Shown here one piece after another: positions 54,891 through 64,000 of a stretch of 64,000 bases of DNA. Location of the stretch: the NCBI RefSeq assembly GCF_963678635.1, contig NC_087068.1:50115724-50179723 (forward strand), in the 5' to 3' direction. The notes under the pieces were generated by a model. The model was not told the DNA's origin. It made no database searches and saw only the letters and a list, made by a program, of their open reading frames with translations. Source of the stretch: Symsagittifera roscoffensis (lineage: Eukaryota > Xenacoelomorpha > Acoela > Convolutidae). The position numbers and the translations under genes were made by a program. Position 1 is the first letter of the stretch. Every line of letters begins with the position of its first letter.

Positions 54891-55834
54891 TCATCTTTTT
54901 TTTACTGTGATTACAATTGGTGCTATAAAACAGTCGCTAATACATTTGTCCAGACGTTCTATATGCCCTTCTTTCAACAGTTTATTCATCTCCACATGTA
55001 CTTCTTCTTGAATGTGTATTGGTATCCTTCTCCCCTTCTCTTGTAGTGGACAAAGTGGATATTTGATCTTTGTACTGACTACATGATTTTTCGAGCAACC
55101 CTGACGATCAAAAAGGCTTTTGAATTTACTGTAAATTTTTTGTTTCCAACCTTCTGACTGCTCGCACAGTAGCTGGTCAAACCTCGTTTTATCTTTTGGT
55201 GCCAGCTTTTGCGTAGTGTGTATCCCACTTTTCTTTGTAAGTCCAGTCCCTGTGAGCACCGTGTGCGTCTCTCTGTGATTAAAAATGATTTTCCCACCAC
55301 TTCCAATCCTGCCGAACGGATGTTTGTGGTGATTGCCCCCAAAATATTAATCGGTTGTATATTGTAGTCTACAAATTGTGCTGACAAATTGAGACTCTCC
55401 CGTGAAATGAACTTCGTATTCTTTGAGACTCTAATATTTGTTTCGAGGTCGTCCAATTCAAGAACGATACTGGGCTACCTGTATTGATGGTCATATTGAT
55501 GATCTGATGATCAATTCGGACTAATGATTTTAACGATTTTATTTAACGATCGAGGGTTCCTGCGTATGTCGACCTTATGTATGTCTTTACTTATTTCCCC
55601 GACAACTACTTTTTGTTTTAATTGCTTCTTTATATATTCGTCTACCTGCTCGATTGAGGTGGTGTTCAATTCGACCGCCATGATTTCAAACTCATCGCAT
55701 GAGTCGAAAGACTGAATCAAATTACACTCCTCATCTGAGCTAGACGTTTTTTCAGCAATCTCATTTACTTGTTGTGACCTGCACATTTTTGCAAAGTGGT
55801 TCGGTTTGGAACAAGTTTTACAATGGCAGGACAT
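54891..55834 (-). pseudogene. Gypsy remnant: protease and RT N-terminal part
   Basis: Several frames together show a zinc-knuckle remnant (CKTCSKPNHFAKMC, about 55790-55830), a protease start reading NTGSPVSF (about 55463-55486) where DTGS is expected, and the RT N-terminal part with EVHVEMNKLLKEGHIE (about 54950-55000). Stops and frameshifts lie between the pieces. Confidence 0.65.
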
Positions 55835-56773
55835 TTTTTCAGATGGCCTTCTCCAAATGGCCTACCGCATCGAGTACAAGGTTTTGTTTCTGTATAGTTC
55901 CTTCCATATTTCCTGTCAGTTGCTCGTCTCTTGTATTGTTCCCTCGGTTGTCTCCGACTGTTCGTGCTCTTTTTCCCACGTTCATGATTAGTTGTTTTTT
56001 TTTTCATTGTCCCATCAACTTGACTTGCACCTGTTGCAATTGTGTTTGATTTTTGAAATGCCTGCGTTGTTTGTTTGCTCTGTTCAAACTTCATTGCCCT
56101 TTTCAACACTGCATCTGGCGTAAATGTTTCAAACGTTAATGTATCCTGCAGTGCCGTATTCTTCATTTTCGATATGAACAGATCGCGAACTAATTCGTTT
56201 TCGAGTGTCCCTAATTCCGCTCTGGCTGCCTGCGCTGTTAGTGCTGCCTGAAATGCCTCCAATGTTTCTCCTGTTTTCTGCGCTCGATTAAACAGCTTAT
56301 AGCGTTCATACGTAACACTTTGTGTTTTGTCAAATGATATCTTTGCTAATGCAACCATTTCCCTTAATTCGAATTTTGAAACTTCTGTATGTGGTTTCTT
56401 TTGCATAAGTTTCTTTTTTCCTTCTGTGCCCAATGCTAAGAATAATCTGGAGAAGAATAATCACTCTTTTCTGTACCTCATTGTAGTAAGCATTGTGACC
56501 GACCTTAGGTCCTCTTGCTCTTCGTTCTTCATTTTCTAACAGGACTCTGTCTCTCGCTAGTCTGTCTCTAGTTTCTCTATCTATGACTTCGTGTTCTCTT
56601 GGTGTCTCCGGTCGTGGGAACGGCTCTACCAGGACTTCTTTCGGGTCCTCTAATAATACTTCGGGATTCCCATTTTCCTTTACTGTAACTGCCAATAGGA
56701 ATTGATCTAACCAGATCTTAAAATTCCAAGGAGGATCCGAATGCGCCATTGTACAGAATACAGGGATTTCCAT
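55765..56773 (-). pseudogene. Gypsy remnant: gag
   Basis: The start is near 56773 (MEIPVFCTMAHSDPPWNFKIW). A frameshift near 56420 leads into MGTEGKKKLMQ and the Gag capsid helices (YERYKLFNRAQKTGETLEAF, LVRDLFISKMKN). A CTRCGRPFGEGHLKKCPA zinc motif follows. This is a typical animal Ty3/gypsy Gag. It precedes the protease and RT remnants on the same strand. Confidence 0.7.
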
Positions 56774-57126
56774 GTCGGTTCTGTTATCCTGAGACAGAAA
56801 GATTTATATCTTTTAATTTAGACTCATTTGTTGTTAGTCTTTTTTTCAGAGGTCTAGTTATTCACTCTCTGCCAGATAGTAACAACAGTCAAATGACCGT
56901 TGAAGTAGGCCTGCTAGAATGGCCTTGAATACATAATAACAATACATAACAAGTAATAATAATCTAACTTTCCAAGGTTACTGTGGCAGCAGTACTACAC
57001 AGTACCACACGAACAAAAAATGAGAGCATGGTTAAAATTTAGTCCATCGCAATCAAAACATGGTCGCAACATAATCAAACAACACATCAAAAAACAGCCG
57101 AGAACAGTCGAAGTTTAGTATAAACA
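56774..57126. other. Region upstream of gypsy gag, possible diverged 5' LTR
   Basis: In the minus direction, sequence from 57009 begins TGTGGTACTGTGTAGTAC and has AGATTATTATTAC, which resembles the start of the 3' LTR at 53667. Similarity is patchy, so a 5' LTR is only possible. No gene is seen. Confidence 0.25.
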
Positions 57127-57340
57127 GTCGCAGGGGCGGATTCATGGGGGGGGGGGGGGTGGGGGTGGTGGTGGGGGTACAGGGTGGTTTGGCGCTGACG
57201 CTCCCTCCTTGGGGATTCGACCCTCTCACCAGCCCTCTCACACTTCTGGAGTTCATAAAAGTGCAGCAGGCGGCAGTGGCTGCTGGCATGGCTCTCACAT
57301 TCAGCAACTCACTCTACTCTTCTTGTTAATTTCCTTTTCT
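57127..57340 (+). repeat. Interspersed repeat start (GGGGCGGATTCA family) with poly-G run
   Basis: It begins CAGGGGCGGATTCATGG and contains a long poly-G/GGT run (about 57146-57176). The start AGGGGYGGATTCA is shared with the repeat at 57413 and, in diverged form, with those at 58238, 60500 (inverted) and 60909. No protein can be supported. Confidence 0.5.
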
Positions 57341-57874
57341 AAGTTATAAAAACTGAACTAAATTGCTAAAAGTCTTAACTCTGCGTTGGCGAAATAGCAA
57401 AGACCTTCCCCAGGGGTGGATTCAGGCGGGGAGGTATGATGCCTCTCTCCCTCAGCGATCGACCTCATCAAGCAAAGGGTCCCACCCTTGGTATTATTTT
57501 ATGACATCCATTTTAGGCCGACTAACCCTAATTTTTTTCTAAAGGCGCCCCGAAAAAAAAACATATTTTTGGTCGAAGTTTTCCAAAAATGCCCAAAAAC
57601 TGCACTTTCAACCTGTTTTTTCAAAAGTTTTTTGGTGTCAAAACTTTTCGGCGCTAAGTTTTTGGTGTCAAAAAAAAGTCTTTATTCAAAAACTTTCAAA
57701 AAAATACGATTTGTTTTTGCGGTCCCTAGTGTGATAAAAGAAAATCAGAGCAAGCCTAAGGCTTGGGAAAGTTTGATAGTTGACGGAAAACTCAATTACT
57801 GTCAATACCGTCAAAATTTGACTGCAAGCTGAATCTCGAACACCATTTTCCTTCAATCAAGTGGCTCAAAACAA

Positions 57875-59420
57875 GCAGGCTTCAGCCATTTTCATGTGGG
57901 TCAAAATACTGTGGACAGCTCTCCTATTCAAATCATTGTCAAACACAACGCCCAAACAACCAATGCTGGAAAAAAAATCCAAAAAAGTCAAACAGATAAA
58001 AGTAACATGTTAAAAACAAAGTTGCACACAGTCGAAACATAGTCGAACACAAATTTGATCCCAACTGTCGTTAGCCACAACTGTCAGTTGGTCAAAACGT
58101 TTTCAAAAACTGCCAAATATAGTTGAGCAGTCCAAACATTGTCGCACAATCCAAAATAAAGTCGAACATGGGAAGAAACAATCATTAGTTGTGGGTCAAA
58201 ATATAGCATGCTTGAGTCAAACATTTTTATGCGGACTAGAGGGGAGGGGGCGGACTCCCCCTTAGGTAATCAACCCTTCATCAACCAAAAGGTACCCCTT
58301 TGGTTTTTTTTAAATCTCCGTTTTAGGTCGACCAACCCAAAAGTTTTTGTAAAGGCGTCTTCGGCGCCAATGAATACTATAATAGATGAAGGGGAGCGCG
58401 AGCCGAAAAAAAAACGCAATTTTTTGGTCAAAATAGTCCAAAAAGGGCCCAAAAACAGGTTTTTTTGCCATGTGTTTCTTGTAGAATTTAGAGCATATTT
58501 TTAGAGCACAGGCTAGTGATAAAAAATTTCTGAATTACCAAAAAATTCCCTTTAAGTTTTTGTTTAATGTGATTTGAGTTAGCATTGTTCTTAATTGTGT
58601 TCTCGTATCTGAAAAAATGTTTGTAGACAATTGTCGTCTTTTTCTTCAAATAATTATAAGATAACACTGTATTTGATGCGCATCCTATAAAACTTTTTAT
58701 AAAAATTCTTAGATAATTTGATTTTTTTGAGTAACTTGGTATGATTTTGAAAAAAAATTCTATTCGCTTTTCTTCTATGGATCATTTTTATTTTTAGGTG
58801 ATAATCTAGGCTAATGCCATATCCCCATTTTTCGTTGTATAGTTGGTATATCAGAAGGACTTGGTAGTTTGCTCTAGTTAAGGCCTGATTGTTGCTTTCT
58901 AAGGGCGAAACAAAGACAAGGTTGAGTCTTTTGAATTTGGTTGCTTGTCTATTGTTGTTAAATTTTTTCTTTTTGTTTTAAAAGTCTGAAAAGCTGCAAA
59001 AACTGGTAGGTGCATTTAACGTTTTGTATGAAGTCTGTTTTTTGCAAGCAAACCTTTTGACCTAGTTAAGAACACAAAAAGTCGGCCAAGGATTCAATAA
59101 CTACTTAAAACAATTTTAATTACAAACAAAAAAAAACAATCTAGTTAGCTCGTTACAAAATATAGATATATAGAATGATTAAAATTGTCTGAAACAAATT
59201 TTTACCCACATGAAAATTCGGAAAAAAGTGTATAGTAACATGTCTATCAGAAAATTGATTTTCAACAGAGTCATAATCGTGACCGGCAGTACCATTCAAA
59301 CGCCAAAAAATTTTCTAAACTTTTTTTCTATTTAATCTATTATAAAAACTTGAACCTGTTAATTTTTTCATCTGATCTGATATTAAAACACAAAAAACTA
59401 CAAATGTCACTACTCCTTGA
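57875..59420 (+). repeat. Long direct repeat, copy 1
   Basis: Matches 60570-62300 over about 1.5 kb with many substitutions and small indels. Landmarks: CAAATCATTGTCAAACACAA, GTTGAGCAGTCCAAACATTG, GGGGGCGGACTCCCCCTTAG, AAATTCCC...AAGTTTTTGTTTAATGTGATTT and CTGATCTGATATT near the end. Non-coding; probably a non-autonomous interspersed repeat or a segmental duplication. Confidence 0.8.
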
Positions 59421-60279
59421 TTAAAAAACAAAAACTACTACAAACATACACAAAGACAAATAAGTGAACAACAATTTTCAACGGAAAAAAAACTCGAAGT
59501 TGATTTTTTGTAACAATTAAGCAGTCACTACATCAAAAACTACTATCAGACAATCAGCTGGGATATTGATGAAAATTCAGATGTCTGTCGATCATATGCG
59601 TAAAATTTTTTAAAATTGACATGCTCAGTCATTTTTAGGGGAAAAACAATGTTTTGCATTTTTCTGCTGACCGAGACGTTAAAACCAGAAAACATGTACG
59701 AATCAACTAAAAAGGAACTTGATTAGCCTTAAGTTGCCTTTATTTTTTTCTGGGATTTTGAGAGTAAAAAACGAGCTAAAAGCCGTTCGAGTACAACAAA
59801 TTCAGCATTTCAGAATGTTTTTGTGTTGCTAAGCAACCTGTGAGAGGCTTATTTTAACCTTCTCATCTTTGCTAAAACTCTCCGTTGCGATGTTCCATTT
59901 GATTTAGGACTATTTTAAGATAACTTTAGAATGGTAGTTGAGGCATTCGTCCTCGTAGTTTTTTTGTTATGCTTTATTAACACAATAAGCACTCATTTTT
60001 CAATCAATGTGAATAGTGCATCCATGCAGGATGGATTAAAGCCTTTTCTGATTCCAAAATCTAACCTCCTACGCAGTTAACGAGTCCGAAATTAACGTTA
60101 GTCTTGTAGTTCATTGATTTGGAGACTTTTAAATAAGGTTGCTCTTCCAGTTTCGGCCAGAGAGCGATATTTTGGTAGTGGCTTAAAAACGGTAACTTTC
60201 ATATCAGTTGATGTCCTTGGTTCTCACTTAGATTAGCTCCGAACATAGCGAAGTTCAAGATTGAGGTTTTAAGTCTTTT
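59421..60279. other. AT-rich intergenic DNA
   Basis: No open frame with recognisable content, no tandem repeat and no RNA gene seen. Confidence 0.5.
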
Positions 60280-60500
60280 TTGGGAACATTTTACAAAAAA
60301 TTGCGTTTTCTCGGCGCTCGCTCCCCCCTAAAACTAGTATATAATGGCATCCAAGGCGCCTTTAGAAAAATTTTTGGGTCCGCCTGCCAAAAAAGTATAT
60401 CCCAAAAAAGTACAAAGGGGAGATTTTTTGGATCTGCAGGGGGTCGAATCCTTGAGGGTGGGGCGTCCGCCCACCCCTCTAAATCCGCTCCTGGCTCAAA
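60280..60500 (-). repeat. Inverted copy of the GGGGCGGA repeat block
   Basis: On the minus strand it reads CAGGAGCGGATTTAGAGGGG and continues through AAAGGCGCC and GGGAGCGAGCGCCGAG to AAACGCAATTTTTTG. This matches the order in the plus-strand blocks at 58238-58480 and 60905-61130. It lies directly before long repeat copy 2. Confidence 0.65.
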
Positions 60501-60569
60501 ACAAACTGGTTTTGGTCGATTTGGTCGAAAATATTGCAAGCATGAGTCGATCAACTTCGCAAGCTCCAG

Positions 60570-62300
60570 CTATTTTCCGTGGGTCAAAATAGCCCTCCTA
60601 TTCAAATCATTGTCAAACACAATGTTCAAGCAACCAATATCGAAAAAAGAATCCAGAGAAACTCAAACAGATAAAAGTAACTTGTAAAAACAAAGTTTAC
60701 ACAGTCAAAAGATAGTCGAACAAGAATTTGAACCCAACTGTCGTTAGTCACCACTGTCAGTTGTCAAAAAGTTTTCAAAAACTGCCAAATATAGTTGAGC
60801 AGTCCAAACATTGTCGCACAATCTAAAAAAAAGTCGAACATGGGAAGAAACAATCATTAGTTGTGGGTAAAAATATAGCATGCTTGAGTCAAACTTTTTT
60901 ATGTGGACTAGAGGGGAGGGGGCGGACTCCCCCTTAGGTAATCAACCCTTCATCAACCAAAAAGTACCCCTTTGGTTTTTTTTTAAATCTCTGTTTCAGG
61001 TCGACCAACCCAAAAGTTTTTGTAAAGGCGTCTTCGGCGCCAATGAAAACTAAAGATGAAGCGCGCGCCGAAAAAAAAACGCATTTTTTTGGTCAAAATT
61101 GTCCAAAAAGGGCGCAAAAACAGGTTTTTTGCCATGTTTTTCTCGTCGAAATTAAAGCAATTTTTGATAGCACAGGCTAGTGATAAAAAAAATTCCGAAT
61201 TATCAAAAAATTCCCATTAAGTTTTTGTTTAATGTGATTTAAGTTACATTGCATTGTTCCTAATTGTGTTCTCGTATCTGAAAAAATGTTTCTAGAAAAC
61301 TATCGTCTTTTTCTTCAAATAATTACCAGACAACACTGTATTTGATGCGCATCCTATAAAAATTTTTATAAAAATTCTTAGATAATTTGATTTTTTTGAT
61401 TAACTTGGTATGATTTTGAGAAAAAATTCTATTTGCTTTTCTTCTATGGATCAGTTTTATTTTTAAGTGATAATCTAGGCTACTGCTATATCCGCATCTT
61501 TCGTGACATAGTTGGTGTATCAGATGGACCCTGTAGTTTGCTCTAGTTAAGACCTGATTGTTGCTTTCCAAGGGCGTAACAAAGACAAGGTTGAGTCTTT
61601 TGAGTTTGGTTGCTTATCTATTGTAGTTAATTTTTTTCTTTTCGTTTTTTAAAGTCTGAAAAGCTACAAATACTGGTAGGTGCTTTTATCATTTTATTTG
61701 ATTTCAATTTTTTACAAGCAACTCAACGAACAAGTTGATTTGATCGAAAAAATAGCCACCTGATAATAGTCGTAACGTGACATGTAAAAGACTAGATTCT
61801 GACTGAGTTATAAACGCAAAAAGTCTGCCAGGTCCCAGTTTTAGTTGATTCAGTAACTACTTAAACCAAATTTAATTGCAACCAAAAAAGATCTAAATTT
61901 AGATCGATTTAAAATATAGATATTTAGAAAGATTAGAACTGTCTGAAACAAATTTTGAATCACATGAAATTTTGGAAAAAGTCTGTAATAACATGTCTAT
62001 CAGAAAATTGATTTTCAACAGAGTCATAATTGTAACAGGCAGTAGTAGTTAAATTCCAAAAAAATTCTTCACTGATATTCTACAAAATATACTCTACATT
62101 TTTAATATATCAAAACTTGAACCGATTGAGGAAAGCCTTAGTAATTAGCCATCTACACTACCCATCAATATTCTTAGATGAAATAAAAAAACGTTTGAGA
62201 AGCAGCTTATATGGGCCATTAAACATCCTGCGACAAAAATAAGTTAGATTTTTCAGCTGATCTGATATTGAAACATAGAAATTACAAATGTCACTGCTCA
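60570..62300 (+). repeat. Long direct repeat, copy 2
   Basis: Second copy of 57875-59420, offset about 2.7 kb at the left and 2.9 kb at the right because of indels. It contains the same GGGGGCGGACTCCCCCTTAG block (about 60917) and the same AT-rich second half. Confidence 0.8.
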
Positions 62301-64000
62301 TCAAAAAACTGCCGAGCACAGACGAAACATCAAATTAGTCGCACACAGTCGAAACATAATCATACACAGTCAAAACAATCAAACATAATTTTATTTTGTC
62401 CGAAGTGCTCTTTGGTCTTACTTTGTTCTTTTGTTTTAACCGTTCCGACAAACTCATTTAAAGACTTGTCTCTGATCCAGAATCATACTCACCTCAAACT
62501 AGGAGCTTATTCAACGTGTACAAATTGGCCTCGTTATGTGTCAGTGAGGTGAGGTGAGAAGAAGACTCAAGCAGTAGACTGAAATTGAGACATGTTGATA
62601 GTTGTAGCAAAGTTGGCTTACTCAAAAAAAGTTCGCTTCAAAATTTGATTTAAAAAAAGTAGTTTGGATTTAATTCTTGACGTTCCTTTTTTTATTTTTT
62701 TTTTATTCACAGGAAAGCGCTAAAAGGTTGCCCAAACGATTTTCTTGGAAAAAACCATCTTGTTACGGCTGAGAGCGAGCAAGCAGGTAGGTAACGTGCT
62801 TGCTCGCTTTATTCAGTCGAACTAAAACTATTTGACACAATTATCAACAGAGCTTTTCTCAACATAGGGGAAACTTATTTGCAAATTTTGCAAAGTTCGA
62901 AAAACAACTCAAAAATAGTTTTAAGCTATGTCAATCAAACGGTTCAAGTGATTACTTGTGGTACATGATTTTGCATGAACAAATCCTAGAAAAAAACCGT
63001 TCTTGAGAAAAAAATCCTCTGCAATCAATGAGGAAAAAGAAAGCAAAATATTTACAGTGCAACCATTTAATCAAACAATCTAAGCCGGTGTTTCATGGAT
63101 GAAAATCGATTTTAATGGAAAAATATTGCCTTACATATGTGATTATAATCCATTATTGCTTCAAATTGAGATAATGAAATCCATTACATTGTAATTTTTA
63201 TCGGTTAATTTTGTAAAAACACAATCCATTAAAATCTATCATAATTGATTATAATGGCTTATAATCTCTATATTTTTTTTACCAAATTGTTCGCAAACAA
63301 TTTCAACAACTTCTGTTATCCTCACAGCCTACTCCAATTGTAAACCTACTCAATTTTAGTATTTTAGGGAGTGTAAGTGAGAGGGGGGCTGGTGTAAATG
63401 TGGGGATTTGTATTACTGGAGAGTGAAGGAAGACCAGCAAAAACCGAGAAACTAAAAACCTGGTTTTAATTGTCTTGTGTAACAAGCCAAAAGCAACTGT
63501 TGTGCTTTGAAAAAACTGCATTGTGTTTAAATTTTTCAAAATGATTTACGAATAAAAATATGATTACAAAATCCAATACATTTGATTATAATCGATTAAA
63601 GGAGTTTTTATGATAAAAAAAGACCTGAAATCATATTCAATCGATTTTAATCATTTGTTTTTAAACTTTACAGTAACTGACAACGAAAATCCAATCATTT
63701 TTTATCGACGAAACTCCAATACAGGAAACAGTTATGTTAATAATTACTCTTAAAACTGTTTCAATGTTAACTTATTTAGGCTGCCACATTTGAATTTCAA
63801 ATGTCCAGTTGACCGATGTCTAGAGTAGTTTAGTATGATGCAGTCTAGTGCTAAAATACATCTAAATTAAAATCTGACAAACTAAATTATATCCGCTAAA
63901 CCTGTAAAATTCGGAGCTATCAATGAATGCTTAGTCAGTTGGAGTCAGTGAATCAGTTGAATTAGCTTCATCCTAACCCGCATCCAGTTTTAAGCGTTAA
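62301..64000. other. AT-rich intergenic DNA with short palindromes
   Basis: No gene seen. Contents: scattered CAGTCGAAACATA-type short repeats (about 62345-62385), a 12-bp perfect hairpin (62774-62808), and an AT-rich palindromic zone (63100-63660) with recurring GATTATAATC and AATCGATTTTAATC. Confidence 0.5.
62774..62808. repeat. Perfect 12-bp inverted repeat with 11-nt loop
   Basis: Arms AGCGAGCAAGCA (62774-62785) and TGCTTGCTCGCT (62797-62808). The flanks are AT-rich. No function assigned. Confidence 0.85.

Noticed and set aside
56774-57012. Firm 5' LTR for the gypsy remnant
   Set aside because: Only the first ~20 bases and a short AT block resemble the 3' LTR; identity is too low to call.
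63100-63660. AT-rich palindromic zone as an origin or MITE
   Set aside because: GATTATAATC and AATCGATTTTAATC recur, but no clear terminal inverted repeats or target duplications can be set.

Overview
The window looks like nuclear DNA of an invertebrate animal. It is dominated by retrotransposons and holds no recognisable host gene, rRNA, tRNA or CRISPR array. The two long elements are moderately GC-rich and coding. The right-hand 16 kb is AT-rich, non-coding and filled with decayed LINE and Ty3/gypsy remnants and short repeats. I cannot name the host more closely than metazoan.

The left 47.9 kb holds two related copies of one giant LTR retroelement, arranged head to head. Copy A (minus strand, about 20547 down past position 1) has a 358-bp LTR (20190-20547), a 2.4-kb repeat-rich leader, one uninterrupted Gag-Pol frame of 2933 codons (8978-17779) and a second giant frame, ORF2, of 2673 codons (482-8503). 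The ORF2 reading continues past an in-frame TAA to the window edge. Copy B (plus strand, 21082-47925, about 26.8 kb) is bounded by two 378-bp direct LTRs that differ at about 7 positions. It has the same order: leader, gag-PR-RT-RNase H-integrase, ORF2, 3' region. Copy B is broken by frameshifts, one in-frame TAA, three in-frame TGA codons and tandem duplications of 2486, 351 and 32 bp. The two copies are clearly different subfamilies: coding regions align along their length but leaders and LTRs are mostly unalike.

The pol order (protease, RT, RNase H, integrase with a DD35E core) is that of Ty3/gypsy elements. Three things are unusual. First, Gag-Pol ends in a domain that reads like a TARG1/OARD1-type macrodomain. 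Second, a second polyprotein of nearly 3000 residues carries a coiled coil, an SGNH/GDSL hydrolase domain with its catalytic Ser, Asp and His, a degenerate second SGNH-like domain, and a conserved C-x4-C-x4-H-x-C-x4-C cluster. Third, there are conserved cis features: a 66-bp G-rich cassette inside the 3' end of pol, a recurring TGTCCGGGGAG motif, and leader arrays of short G-rich repeats. I see no env-like protein. A working model is that Gag-Pol does replication and integration, while ORF2 and the macro-like tail supply accessory or host-facing functions; the roles are inference.

Right of copy B: a five-unit satellite of about 167-bp period (47949-48720), a decayed LINE with endonuclease, RT and C-terminal zinc-binding parts (48985-51410, plus), AT-rich filler, a decayed Ty3/gypsy element (53397 to about 56773, minus) with a recognisable polypurine tract and 3' LTR, then a zone of directly and inversely repeated non-coding repeats (57127-62300) and AT-rich sequence to the end.
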